DNA of 64,000 bases from Candidatus Sumerlaeia bacterium (GCA_028284075.1 JANQSL010000248.1:1-64000); one strand, 5' to 3'; positions 14,704 through 24,085 are shown, counted from the stretch's first letter. The notes: generated by a model from the letters alone, not told the origin. Made by a program: numbers and translations.

Positions 14704-17601
14704 CTAGTAGCTTCCCGGAGCGAGAGGTGTTCGGCGCATCGGGACTTGTCCCGCCGGCGTCGTGCCATTGGCGTCCGGATCGTTCCCCATGATCATGAAC
14801 ATGAAAGGCAGTCCTCCCTGATTGCCGCCGAGAGTAAAGACCGGCTCGAGAGCGCGAGCAATGCGGGTCCGGCTTTCGTCGAGATGAGCGGCAGTCCAGG
14901 CGTCGAGCTTTGAGGCGGATTTGTCCTCAAGGATGGCGTCGATCTCCTCGCGGATGTTCTTCAATTGTTTCCAGGCCAGTGTCCGGGCAACGGCGGGGTA
15001 ATAGCTGTCCTCTCCGGCAGTGGCGATTTCGACAAGCTGGCTCACGTATTCCCGTTGAAGGTTTCGTCGAAGGGTCGAGATCATCGGCTCGCGCAATGTG
15101 TGAGAACGGCCGATGCGTTTGGTGTCCTGCACTTCCGACCAGATCGAATCCGTCAGGGACTGCATCATTTCCGCAAGGGTCAGTATGTCGTCGCTCTTTG
15201 CAGCGTGAAATTCGGCATCGTACAAGTATCCAATACGATCGGTATTCAGCAACAGGAAGAGGACGCGGTTCTGGTAACGCAGAATCACATCCTGAACGCT
15301 TGGAGTCAGAGGTTCAAGCCAGTCGTAACTGCCCTGGTGATACCAGCGACCGGCTGCGAGGTGGTTCTGGATCTCAGGGGAGATTTCGATGGAGTCTTCC
15401 GCAAAGAGAACCTCGGTGATCAATTCCAGGGCCTCACGCTGTTGTTTGCCCGGAATGACGGTGATAGGCGGTCTGGCGTTCGGATCTCCTTTGTGATCAC
15501 GTCTCAGATCGTAACCGCCAACGTACTTGGCTGCCGCGAGGGCGGCACGGGCACGTTGCGCAATCAGGATCATGTAGGCATCCTTCGCTTTTGCCCAGCT
15601 TTCGTCTTCTTTCACAACGACTTCCAGAAGCTTTTCCGTAATTCTGTCGGCCAGCTCGACACGCGCCTTGAAGAAGGTCAGAGAATCGGATCCCAGATCC
15701 CAGCGTGTGATCAGTGGATCCGGGGAGGAAACGTCTTCGTCGGTACCGTAGTCATGTCCATCCTCCGTTACCTTGTCGAGGATGCCCGAGAGCATTTTTT
15801 CCTCGTTCGATTCGTAACCTGACGAGCCGGGGACGGAGTAACCGTACTCAATGGCCCAGATGTCGTAAGGACCGATGGTCGGAGTTATCCAGACGTCGGG
15901 CATTGAACCGTCTGCCCGCAGTGTGAACGGATTGTAGTCCATGACGGAACCGGATGTTGGTTCTTCCGGATCGGTCGCGTTGACGATTTCCTCATAGGAC
16001 TTCCATGAGGAAGCCTTGAAGTTGTGACGCAGGCCAAGCGAATGGCCGACTTCGTGGGCCACGATTTCGCGAACCAATGGACCTATGAACTCTTCCGGCC
16101 ATTCGTCCAGAAGGCTCTTTTGCTTTTCCTCTTTTGATTCTTCCTCGTCTTCTTCCTTCTTCTCTTCTTCATCGGAACCGTCTTTTGACTCGGACTCCTG
16201 CGCCCAGATTCCGAATTCGAGTCCCATGCCGGCGAGAGCGAGCTCGCGGCTCAATTCATGACCGATCGCGCACTGTGAACCGTGACGATGAAAAGCCCCG
16301 GTGGATTCTGAAGTGAGTTCCTCGGCAAAGAGTTTTTCCGGAGTCATTCCGGCCAGGGAGGGGTCGTTCTGAATGCGCAGGCTGTAGTCGAGAGCAATTT
16401 CATTCCAGAGTGGATGCTCCCACGGGTTGCGGGCCAGACGATGGCGCAGGCGCGGCGAGAGATCTCGTGTTTCGGGAACGGAGTCGACGAAGAGTTTGTA
16501 ATCCTGGATGTAGTAGCGCACCATGGATTCATCGAAGAGAATGTCAGAATCGAGTACCTGGCCTGTCCGGGGATTTACCCGGGAGGGTGCAATCGCGAAA
16601 GCCCGCTGCGAGGCAATCCACCGGAAGAAGTTGTAACGGGCGTCCTCGGGATCGAGATTCGCGAAATCATTGGTTTTCGTTTGCTGGCGAACCTCGATGG
16701 CATCGACGTAGCCGATGGCCTCAAAGGCCTTGTTCCATGATTCGATTCCCTCCCGAACCCAGCGCCTGTATTTCACGGGAACCGTGTGCTCGATGTACAT
16801 CACGATGGGTTCCTTCGGCGGCGACATCGACAATGAGGGGTCCTGTTTTTCCAGATGCCAGCGATTGATGAAGCGGTCGAACGTGGTGTCGGCTCTGTCG
16901 TCCTTCGAAAAATCGTGCTGTGCTGTCAGAAAGTAACCAACACGTGGGTCCGCCTTTCGGGGCTTGTATCCCGTGTCCTTGAGCTGGCCGATATTGAAGT
17001 AAATACCAGATGAGGAGGTTTCACCGCGGAACCGCAGCTCAACAACGCTGTTCGTCTCGAAGGACTTTGCTTTGGCCACCTCCACGAACGCTCCGGGAGG
17101 GGCGGCGTAAGCGAACGTGGAGGCTTCGGACTCGAGCAGCGACTTGAGATCGATCAGTACGTTGCCGTTCGGGTCCTGTCCGGTGATCTTCGTTCGGGCG
17201 AGAACTTCGTCAGGGTACGAATACTCCACCACATCGGCAAGGTCTCCGGAGGCCTTGTAAAAAATATTGGGCTTCATCAGGAGGAGCTCTTCGTCCCGCC
17301 GCTCAAACTTCAACACAAGATCGTTGGTCTGAAGTCCGGCCAGGGGGCCAAAGGAGAGGCTTGTGGCGACGAGGAACTCCTTGCCGAGGAGCTTTGAGGG
17401 AATTTCGGCCAACAGCTTGTTTTTCTTCTCGTTAGCCCACAGGATGAAGAAACCTTCTCGCTTTTCAAGGTCCTCCACTCCCTCCTTGATGGGAGGCGGG
17501 CCTTTTGGTTTTTCCGGCTTTTCGCCGTTGGGCTGGGCGTGGGCCGTCACGGCGAAGAGAGCCAAAACGGCCAGGATGCTGTGGATCAGGTGTCGTTTCA
17601 A
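14704..17601 (-). CDS. Secreted zinc-dependent metalloprotease (DUF5117/DUF5118 type)
   Basis: A 965-residue gluzincin/metzincin-like protein with signal peptide MKRHLIHSILAVLALFAVTAHA. The zinc site is HEVGHSLGLRH at residues 516-526. N-terminal segments GFFILWANEKKNKLLAEIP and KEFLVATSLSFGPLAGLQTN belong to the DUF5118/DUF5117 modules of TonB-era outer-membrane proteases. A charged Glu/Lys linker (DEEEKKEEDEEESKEEKQK) occurs before the zinc site. The start is taken as TTG 17601 because GGAGG lies 8 nt upstream and overlaps the alternative ATG at 17616. Divergent from ispH across a 219-bp gap that must hold both promoters. Terminator follows directly. Likely acts in the periplasm or at the surface. 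Confidence 0.9.
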   Translation of the reverse strand: MKRHLIHSILAVLALFAVTAHAQPNGEKPEKPKGPPPIKEGVEDLEKREGFFILWANEKKNKLLAEIPSKLLGKEFLVATSLSFGPLAGLQTNDLVLKFERRDEELLLMKPNIFYKASGDLADVVEYSYPDEVLARTKITGQDPNGNVLIDLKSLLESEASTFAYAAPPGAFVEVAKAKSFETNSVVELRFRGETSSSGIYFNIGQLKDTGYKPRKADPRVGYFLTAQHDFSKDDRADTTFDRFINRWHLEKQDPSLSMSPPKEPIVMYIEHTVPVKYRRWVREGIESWNKAFEAIGYVDAIEVRQQTKTNDFANLDPEDARYNFFRWIASQRAFAIAPSRVNPRTGQVLDSDILFDESMVRYYIQDYKLFVDSVPETRDLSPRLRHRLARNPWEHPLWNEIALDYSLRIQNDPSLAGMTPEKLFAEELTSESTGAFHRHGSQCAIGHELSRELALAGMGLEFGIWAQESESKDGSDEEEKKEEDEEESKEEKQKSLLDEWPEEFIGPLVREIVAHEVGHSLGLRHNFKASSWKSYEEIVNATDPEEPTSGSVMDYNPFTLRADGSMPDVWITPTIGPYDIWAIEYGYSVPGSSGYESNEEKMLSGILDKVTEDGHDYGTDEDVSSPDPLITRWDLGSDSLTFFKARVELADRITEKLLEVVVKEDESWAKAKDAYMILIAQRARAALAAAKYVGGYDLRRDHKGDPNARPPITVIPGKQQREALELITEVLFAEDSIEISPEIQNHLAAGRWYHQGSYDWLEPLTPSVQDVILRYQNRVLFLLLNTDRIGYLYDAEFHAAKSDDILTLAEMMQSLTDSIWSEVQDTKRIGRSHTLREPMISTLRRNLQREYVSQLVEIATAGEDSYYPAVARTLAWKQLKNIREEIDAILEDKSASKLDAWTAAHLDESRTRIARALEPVFTLGGNQGGLPFMFMIMGNDPDANGTTPAGQVPMRRTPLAPGSY

Positions 17602-17820
17602 GGGGATAACCTCCATCGCCCGCCCGCCCGGACGAGCATGCAAATCCGTGAGAATCAGTCTTTTCCCCTGGCGTCCCCGCGGCAAGGGCGAAAAGAATAG
17701 ACGGACCATGGAAGCGGCAAACATGCCGTAATCGGGCAAGTCTCCAGGCAGGGAGTCGATCTGTCCGTCCGGGTCCGTGTGTTGCGACTGCTGAAGACGA
17801 GTCGAATGACCGGAGGAAAG

Positions 17821-19077
17821 ATGAGTTCAGCGGCTGAAAAAACCTACTACCGGGCAAGTCTGGGACTGAAGGGTGAGATCTCCAGTCAGGTGGCCGCCGA
17901 CTATGCCAGCGGTCTCATTCAGTACTTTCGTGCTCACGGTAACCGGCTGGATGTGCCCGATGCGAAACTGACGTTCCATCTGGCGAAGGAATTCGGCTTC
18001 TGCTACGGTGTCGACAAGGCAGTGGACATGGCCTATGAGGCGCTCAGGAAGTTTCCGGACCGCCGGATTTTTCTCCTGACGGAGATCATTCACAATCCCC
18101 GCGTGAACAAAAGACTGATCGATCAGGGAATTGTTTTTCTGTCGGGTCAGTACAAACACCCCGAGCTCAAGTTCGAGGACATCACACCGCAGGATGTCGT
18201 GCTGATTCCCGCATTTGGAACTTCCGCGGAGGAACTTGAGAAGCTCAAGGGCATTGGTGCCATCATCGTTGATACAACCTGTGGCTCTGTCGTGCACGTT
18301 TGGAAGCGAGTGGAGCGCTATGCGAAGGACGGGTTCACGTCGCTGGTTCATGGCAAGTACTATCATGAGGAAACGATTGCGACAGTATCGATGGCTCGCA
18401 CACACGGCGGCCACTTCATCGTGGTTCGCAACAGGCAGCAGGCACAGGTTGTTTGTGATGCGATCGAAGGAAAGCGCTCCGCTTCGGAAGTGATTTCCAC
18501 TCTTCATGCCGATGCCGTTTCGAGGGGTTTCGATGCGGAGCATCATCTCAAGAGAATTGGCGTGGCCAATCAGACGACAATGCTGGCCAGTGAATCGCTG
18601 GAGATCGCGGCGATGGCGGGCGATGCAATCGCACGGCGTGAAGGTGTCTCCTCAAGGCGGGACTGTGAGTTCTTTCGAAGCTTCGACACCATCTGCAGCG
18701 CAACCCAGGACCGTCAGGATGCCATCAGCGATTTGGTTGCCGAAGCTGACCTGGACCTCGTGCTGGTCATTGGAGGCTATAACTCATCGAATACGGGCCA
18801 TCTCCTTGCCGTCGCCCGCCGGAATTGTCCCGCCTACCATATTGAGGATGCTTCATGTCTCCTGGAAGAGCAGGCGATCAGTCATCTTCCACGGGGAAAA
18901 ACGGAGCCGGAAACCACGAAGAACTGGCTGGGAAGCGGACAGCTGAATGTGGGGCTTACGGCAGGGGCGAGCACGCCAAACCGAGCCATTGCAGACACTG
19001 TTTTTCGGTTAATCGAACTCCGCGGACTCAATGCGGCGGATGTCCTGCCGGAGGAGGCGCTCAGTCAGGCTCGATAG
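17821..19077 (+). CDS. ispH: 4-hydroxy-3-methylbut-2-enyl diphosphate reductase, long form
   Basis: The last enzyme of the MEP isoprenoid pathway, an iron-sulfur reductase giving IPP and DMAPP. At 418 residues it is the long cyanobacterial/plastid type, not the ~310-residue common form. The three cluster-binding cysteines are C61 (FGFCYGVDKAV), C154 (DTTCGSVVHVWKR) and C292 (DTICSATQDRQDAI); the wording TICSATQDRQ is that of the long class. Start ATG 17821 has GGAGG 4 nt upstream. The last 13 bases overlap the 3' end of the convergent SPOR-domain gene. Confidence 0.95.
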   Translation: MSSAAEKTYYRASLGLKGEISSQVAADYASGLIQYFRAHGNRLDVPDAKLTFHLAKEFGFCYGVDKAVDMAYEALRKFPDRRIFLLTEIIHNPRVNKRLIDQGIVFLSGQYKHPELKFEDITPQDVVLIPAFGTSAEELEKLKGIGAIIVDTTCGSVVHVWKRVERYAKDGFTSLVHGKYYHEETIATVSMARTHGGHFIVVRNRQQAQVVCDAIEGKRSASEVISTLHADAVSRGFDAEHHLKRIGVANQTTMLASESLEIAAMAGDAIARREGVSSRRDCEFFRSFDTICSATQDRQDAISDLVAEADLDLVLVIGGYNSSNTGHLLAVARRNCPAYHIEDASCLLEEQAISHLPRGKTEPETTKNWLGSGQLNVGLTAGASTPNRAIADTVFRLIELRGLNAADVLPEEALSQAR

Positions 19078-21476
19078 ATTCGAATGTTATCGATCAGCAG
19101 TGACCCTGTCGTCGCGAGATTGTCCCGAATGGAAAGAGTGTTGAGGTGCTTGGGACAATTGTTGAGACGTGTTCCCATGGCGACGGGCTTGTCATCCACA
19201 TAGCCATCCACAATGTGTCGAGGCAGGTCGATTTCGAACCGGATGTGTGCCCACTTGCCGAACTCATAAGCTGTGGCCTCGTTCTGGAGGCGAAGCGTTG
19301 GCTTTGCGTTCGAATTTGTACGATGCACAATCGTGTGAATGGACTGGCGGAAGTCTTCGTCCTTCTCAATGTAGAAACCGAGGAGGTACTTGTTCTTGTC
19401 GTCACAGCGCATATCGAACTCGACGCCGATGCGTCCGGACGCGTTGGGGAAGCGGCATGCATAGTAAGCACTGCCGATTCCCTGCTTCTTTTCGAAGCGA
19501 AGAGAGCGGGAGCTGCCGCTTGCTCCCACGTCGTGAACAAGAAGCGACGCGTATTCGTAGTCGCCTTTCCAGTTTGCCGGAGCGGAGCCGGGTGATTCCT
19601 GTTCGAAGTCCTGGGTATAGAATTCCTCGGCGGAGGGCGGAGCGGCCACGGGAGGAGTGGGCTCGGCGCGTGGAACCTGGGGATCCGGTGTGGGAGGTTC
19701 CTTGAACTCCGTCGTGTCTTCCTTCACGGGTGTTGTGGCAGGAGGTTGTTGCTCTTCTTCAAAAAGAAAATCGAGTTTCACCCCGGACTCCTCCGTTTGA
19801 CCGGAGGCTGCCGGTGCCGGTGGCTGGGCCTGGGGTGGAGGAGCCGCCGGTGGTGCGGGTGCGGGTGGTTGCTGTGCCTCAGCGACTTCGCCGGCCCGCG
19901 AGACCGTTCCCGGGCGAATACGAGCTTCCGGACCAACTTCCTGTTGTGGTGCCGCCTGGGGTTGAGCAGGCGGCTGCGAGGGGGCCGCCACCTGCTGAGC
20001 GGGACGAGCTGCGGGTGCGGGAATCCCGAGGCTGCCGACGTTTGTGGAACTTCCTGAGGTTGCCGGTGTGGAGGACTGCAGCTTTCTGAGTCGTTCCTGG
20101 TCCTTCTTTTTGCCGCGAGTAATGACAAAGAAAACAGCTCCTCCAACCACAAGAATCCCCGCGATCACTCCACCAATCAGTCCGAGTGGAAGGCCGTCGT
20201 CCTGAGCGAGAGGAGTTACAAACCCATCGGGAGGAGGGGCGCTCGCCAAACGCTGGTTCAGGCTTCGAATCTTCTCATCCGCCTCCTGCCAGCGTGCTGT
20301 GCTGCGGTCGGCTTTGACCTTAACATCCGACCAGATATCCAGAGCCCCGGTCAGATCGCCGCGTTCTTCCGCCCGCTGAGCGGTCAAGGCCAGCTGGCTC
20401 AACTCTTCTTGAAGAATTGCCTGCTGTGAAACAGTTGGACTCGGTGCCGGAATGCCAAGGTCGATGGGAGCAGGGGTGGATGTTGCGACGGGAAGAGGGG
20501 TTGATGTGGCGACCGAGGGCTCGGAGGGCGCCGTGAATTGACGGGGACTGGGATCAGCGAGCAGGAACCCTTCGTTTTGGAGTTGGCTGGCAACAGTCGA
20601 CGCCTGACTGGCAGAGGTGAACTGGCCAACATAGACGGAGTAGCCGCTGCCTTCTGATACCACGTTGACGACCGGGTAATCGCTGAGTTGCTCGGCAAGA
20701 CTGTCGGCAACGTTGCGTGGACTGCCCTCTACAACAAGTATTCGATAAGCGGTTTGGCCCGCCGAAGACGAAGCACCTGTCGAACCGACAATGACGCTTG
20801 AACCCGGGTCGAATGCGGTGGAGACGCGCAGGTTATCGAAGTAAACTTCGTTGTACTCCTGACCGAGAGCGATCGTTCCCTCTGCAAACTCGGGATCGCT
20901 CGCCGTCAGGACCTGTTGTCCGTTTACGAAGGCACGGAGGTTTGAGCCCTCAACCTGGAAATCGAGACGTGTCGGAGGTCCCGCAGGAGTGTTCCCGTAA
21001 AAACGGGGTAAAGACGCCCTCGTGCTCGTCAGGGATGTCGAACGCCCGTTCGAAATCTTGAAGATTTGAATCTGGGTTGTGATGCTGCCGCCACCCGCGG
21101 GGGTAAGAGCTTCGAGAGAGACATAATAACAATTCTCGTTATCAATCCAGCGAGCAGCGAGCGTTACGACTCCGGAATCCTGAACCATTCGAAGATCGAC
21201 GCCGACGGTGTAGTTGCTCCATGAGTCCGAACCGGGTTTCTCGAGAACCGCCCACGCCAGACCCGGATCGTAATCATCGCCGTTACCCGTATAAAATCGG
21301 CCGTCCCGGATAATCCAGAAGGAGGTGTCGATGGCTCCATAGGAGACCCAATTGGGAGGGCGGGTCCCGTTGGGTCCGTCGAAAGAGTCGCCATGCTCTT
21401 GCGCGAAGGAAGGGACGCTCAGTGCCACCATGAGAGCCATGATGACTGGTAGCAATCGATTCGTTCGCAGACGCAT
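19065..21476 (-). CDS. Bitopic protein with SPOR domain and LamG-like domains on both sides of a membrane helix
   Basis: An ~803-residue protein. Signal peptide RLLPVIMALMVALSVPSFAQ. A LamG/concanavalin-like domain (about residues 25-220: SFDGPNGTRPPNWVSYG, VYFDNLRVS) is followed by a SPOR-like repeat (YRILVVEGSPRN, YSVYVGQFTSASQASTVASQ). Next comes a short TPR-like helix pair, then one membrane helix (LGLIGGVIAGILVVGGAVFFVI, about 425-447) flanked by RGKKK. A Pro/Ala/Gln-rich tract of ~150 residues leads to a second LamG-like domain at the C-terminus. Start ATG 21476 is preferred over ATG 21494 because AGGAG sits 10 nt upstream. SPOR domains bind denuded peptidoglycan; that fits the outside half. 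The cytoplasmic placement of the C-terminal domain is unusual. Confidence 0.8.
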   Translation of the reverse strand: MRLRTNRLLPVIMALMVALSVPSFAQEHGDSFDGPNGTRPPNWVSYGAIDTSFWIIRDGRFYTGNGDDYDPGLAWAVLEKPGSDSWSNYTVGVDLRMVQDSGVVTLAARWIDNENCYYVSLEALTPAGGGSITTQIQIFKISNGRSTSLTSTRASLPRFYGNTPAGPPTRLDFQVEGSNLRAFVNGQQVLTASDPEFAEGTIALGQEYNEVYFDNLRVSTAFDPGSSVIVGSTGASSSAGQTAYRILVVEGSPRNVADSLAEQLSDYPVVNVVSEGSGYSVYVGQFTSASQASTVASQLQNEGFLLADPSPRQFTAPSEPSVATSTPLPVATSTPAPIDLGIPAPSPTVSQQAILQEELSQLALTAQRAEERGDLTGALDIWSDVKVKADRSTARWQEADEKIRSLNQRLASAPPPDGFVTPLAQDDGLPLGLIGGVIAGILVVGGAVFFVITRGKKKDQERLRKLQSSTPATSGSSTNVGSLGIPAPAARPAQQVAAPSQPPAQPQAAPQQEVGPEARIRPGTVSRAGEVAEAQQPPAPAPPAAPPPQAQPPAPAASGQTEESGVKLDFLFEEEQQPPATTPVKEDTTEFKEPPTPDPQVPRAEPTPPVAAPPSAEEFYTQDFEQESPGSAPANWKGDYEYASLLVHDVGASGSSRSLRFEKKQGIGSAYYACRFPNASGRIGVEFDMRCDDKNKYLLGFYIEKDEDFRQSIHTIVHRTNSNAKPTLRLQNEATAYEFGKWAHIRFEIDLPRHIVDGYVDDKPVAMGTRLNNCPKHLNTLSIRDNLATTGSLLIDNIRIYRA

Positions 21477-21701
21477 TCCCGGCGCACTCCTCATTCAGAC
21501 GTGGTATTTTGTCACAACTCGCTGACCAATTTGCTTCAAGGGCGGCAACCAGGCGATTGTTTCCGCAAAGCGAATTTCTTCAGGCCCCTGAGGTCTGCGT
21601 GAAGGGGATTCACGAAGCGGAGGCAAAACCGGTCAAGGCGAAAGCCCGGAGGTTCACTCCAAGACATCCGTTGACCTCAGCAACGATGGGAGGGTTACTG
21701 T

Positions 21702-21904
21702 GACTATCGTCGGTTCGACGAGTTCGGCCGCTTGGCCGACTCGCCGTCACAAGAGGGAATCCGGTGGAAATCCGGAACTGCCCCGCAGCGGTCAGTGGAA
21801 ACGAAAGTCGCCTCACAAGCACTGGTTTGCAAGAACCGGGAAGCGGCGGCGAGTAGGCAACCCGAACAGGGTCCGTCCACAAGTCCGAAGACCTGCCGAT
21901 GGTC
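21702..21904 (+). promoter_or_regulatory. Cobalamin (adenosylcobalamin-type) riboswitch
   Basis: The conserved core is plain: GGTGGAAATCCGG at about 21763-21775, then CTGCCCCGCAGCGGTCAG (B12 box). The 3' block AAGTCCGAAGACCTGCC lies at 21881-21896. P1 closes perfectly: GACTATCG at 21702-21709 pairs with CGATGGTC at 21897-21904 (one U-G pair). It sits about 155 nt upstream of the secreted propeller-like gene, which implies repression of that operon when B12 is plentiful. The 21477-21701 stretch before it holds no gene and presumably the promoter; I could not pick a convincing -35/-10 pair. Confidence 0.95.
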
Positions 21905-22023
21905 CATCCGGTTCTTAAGCCGATGGAATTGCGGAATGCCTTCGAGGGAAAGGTGTGCCGGTCCATGTCTCGTAGAGATTGCCGCCCGGGCTCCGGACAA
22001 GATCCGGCTTGTTTATGCACTTT

Positions 22024-22051
22024 TCCTCGATCCGTTTCCGTATCGAGGAGG
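22024..22051 (+). promoter_or_regulatory. Hairpin masking the Shine-Dalgarno site downstream of the B12 riboswitch
   Basis: TCCTCGAT (22024-22031) is an exact complement of ATCGAGGA (22042-22049), giving an 8-bp stem with a 10-nt loop. The 3' arm contains most of the ribosome site GAGGAGG (22045-22051). No T run follows, so this looks like a translational rather than transcriptional expression platform for the riboswitch. Pairing seen; regulatory role inferred. Confidence 0.6.
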
Positions 22052-22060
22052 AATATTGGT

Positions 22061-23383
22061 TTGCATTCATCAAGTTCGATCCTGCTGCTCGCTCTTTGCG
22101 GAGTTGCGCCGGCCACTTTCGCACAAACCGCCTTTGAGCCGCCATTGAAGCTGACGGATTCGAGCACCAGGTATCGACTGACTCGAAATCCAGGGAGCAA
22201 TGCCGCGTTTGATTCTGACGGAACTTTGCATCTGGTTTATTGGGGCGGGGGAGACGCAACGCTCCCTTCTTCACCCTCGGCTGTTTACTACCGAAGCAGA
22301 TCGGCATCAGATGTCTGGTCCGTGGCGGAGGTTGTTGACGACTCTTTCCACGATTCAGGATCAGGACTCGTTCGTTTCGGAGGCAGGCAGCCGTCTCTCG
22401 CTGTCGATGCAGATAATGGTGTGCATGTAGTCTGGCACGACCATCGCCATTCCAATCCCGATCCTCCTGCCGGCGGAATCGATAACATCGAAATTTACGC
22501 GGACTATCGTCCCTTTGGAGGGTCTTTTTCGACAACCGACATTCGCTTGACGGAAACCTCCGCCGGTCATCTTGGCGATAACGGATATCTTCCCGGAATC
22601 GCGGTGGCACCCAGTGGTGTGCTGTCTGTCGTGTGGCATGACTTCAACGCCGACTTTGACGTTTCAGACATTTATGTTCGCCGCTCAGACACCTCGGGCA
22701 ACTTTACGGCGGTTACGGGACTGGGTTCGTTTCGTTTGACGAATCTTTCGAACCGGGCGGGGCTTCCGGCATATGTGACTGCCGACATTGCGGTAAACCC
22801 GACAGGTGATACGGGTGTGGTATGGACTGAGAATTTTGGCGGAACCAGTGCGGCGACGTTTGCTATTGTCACCGATCCTGTCACAACAGCCAGCGAGATC
22901 GTCGCCAGCTCCACAACCGCCGGTTTCTTTGACCCTCCAAAGCTGATTGTCGCACCTGACGGTTCGTTCTGGGTAATCTACACGGATGAGTCAGGTGCCA
23001 CAAGGGATGTGGTTGCAGTCCGGTACGATTCGAGTTCCGGCACATTCGACTCGCCGGTTGCCATCAGTGCGGAACCCACTTTCGACGAGTCTGCATGCGA
23101 TGCGGAGTTCTCGTCCGATGGCCGCCTTCACGCTGCGTGGGTGGATCGCCGGTCGGGACGTCATGTTTACTACGCCGAAATCGATCTCACAGGGCCGGTG
23201 AAGGTGCAGGAAACCCGGCTCACGACAGCAGCCGCAACATGGGAAAGACCTTCGCTTGCGCTTGATGGAAGCAGCCTTCCGCATGTGTTTGCGGAGGAAT
23301 TTGTCAACGCAGCCACCGGCGATGTCTGGTACTTTCAGCCACAAACGGTCTCGTCCGTTTCCAGCTGGGGGATTTGGCAATGA
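22061..23383 (+). CDS. Secreted seven-blade beta-propeller-like protein under B12 riboswitch control
   Basis: A 440-residue protein starting at TTG 22061, the first start codon after GAGGAGG (9-nt spacing). It has a signal peptide (MHSSSSILLLALCGVAPATFA). Seven spaced copies of a G-x-(h)x(h)-W/Y-x-D-like strand are visible: LHLVYWGGG, VHVVWHDHRH, LSVVWHDFN, TGVVWTEN, FWVIYTDE, LHAAWVDRR, PHVFAEEF. They indicate a sialidase/BNR-like propeller fold without obvious catalytic residues. The stop overlaps the pseudopilin ATG (ATGA), so both are co-translated and share the riboswitch. Possible roles are binding or exporting a corrinoid or a surface partner; none can be proven from sequence. Confidence 0.8.
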   Translation: MHSSSSILLLALCGVAPATFAQTAFEPPLKLTDSSTRYRLTRNPGSNAAFDSDGTLHLVYWGGGDATLPSSPSAVYYRSRSASDVWSVAEVVDDSFHDSGSGLVRFGGRQPSLAVDADNGVHVVWHDHRHSNPDPPAGGIDNIEIYADYRPFGGSFSTTDIRLTETSAGHLGDNGYLPGIAVAPSGVLSVVWHDFNADFDVSDIYVRRSDTSGNFTAVTGLGSFRLTNLSNRAGLPAYVTADIAVNPTGDTGVVWTENFGGTSAATFAIVTDPVTTASEIVASSTTAGFFDPPKLIVAPDGSFWVIYTDESGATRDVVAVRYDSSSGTFDSPVAISAEPTFDESACDAEFSSDGRLHAAWVDRRSGRHVYYAEIDLTGPVKVQETRLTTAAATWERPSLALDGSSLPHVFAEEFVNAATGDVWYFQPQTVSSVSSWGIWQ

Positions 23384-24069
23384 GGCGCTGCCGGGCTTTT
23401 ACACTGATTGAGCTGCTCATTGTTGTGGCGATTATCGCGGTGCTCGCGGCGATTGCGACGGTGAACTTTCTAGAGGCAAAAGAACGCGCCCTCAAATCGT
23501 CCAACGCCGCAAACATGAAGACTATAGCGGCAGCGCTGCAGTTCTACTACACCGACTACAATCATCTGCCTCCGGGTGACCGTCAGGCGGGTCCTTATCC
23601 TTCTCACACCACGGCGTTTGCCGCCGTTGGGGACGGGCCGGCCGCCGGAGGATCATGGGACGGTGTTCCATGGCTCCTGGTGGAGCTTCGCTACGTTGAG
23701 AACTGGCGCACACTTTTTAATCCAAAGTATCTTCAACTCTATCGCAGTGAGGGAACCGTTGGTGGCCAGCAATGGCCGCGGTTTCATAACTTTCGCTACG
23801 CATGGAACAGCGCGGCACTCTCAAGTGGTGGACACCTGGGTGGCACGGCTCATATTGAGAACGGAGATACATGGCTGATGCGCGACCTGTGGGTCGGTCC
23901 ACGCTCCGGTTTTTACGGTTCATCCTGGCCTGATTATCCTGCGGATTACAGGTATCCCTGGGGATACGGCAAACTTGAAGGGCAGGTGGAGAACGTGATG
24001 TATTCAGATCTTGCCGTCAGGGAAGTTGTCGGCGGTACCGACCGGGTTCCCGACCCGGCAGAGTACTGA
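23380..24069 (+). CDS. Type II secretion-type pseudopilin (N-methylation/cleavage domain)
   Basis: A 229-residue prepilin. N-terminus MRRCRAFTLIELLIVVAII has the prepilin peptidase site after Ala6, the +5 Glu of the mature protein, and the N-terminal hydrophobic helix (FTLIELLIVVAIIAVLAAIA). The helix continues into NFLEAKERALKSSNAANMKT, typical of pseudopilins from PVC-like and candidate phyla. The globular part is rich in Tyr, Trp and Gly (GFYGSSWPDYPADYRYPWG). Start ATG 23380 overlaps the upstream stop; translation is coupled to the propeller gene and hence under the B12 riboswitch. No assembly ATPase or peptidase is nearby. Confidence 0.9.
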   Translation: MRRCRAFTLIELLIVVAIIAVLAAIATVNFLEAKERALKSSNAANMKTIAAALQFYYTDYNHLPPGDRQAGPYPSHTTAFAAVGDGPAAGGSWDGVPWLLVELRYVENWRTLFNPKYLQLYRSEGTVGGQQWPRFHNFRYAWNSAALSSGGHLGGTAHIENGDTWLMRDLWVGPRSGFYGSSWPDYPADYRYPWGYGKLEGQVENVMYSDLAVREVVGGTDRVPDPAEY

Positions 24070-24085
24070 AGGAGACCGTCTTTCC

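Noticed and set aside
14580-14768. N-terminal extension of the DHS-like protein
   Set aside because: It would run through the terminator at 14645-14676 and into the metalloprotease end; sequence is not protein-like.
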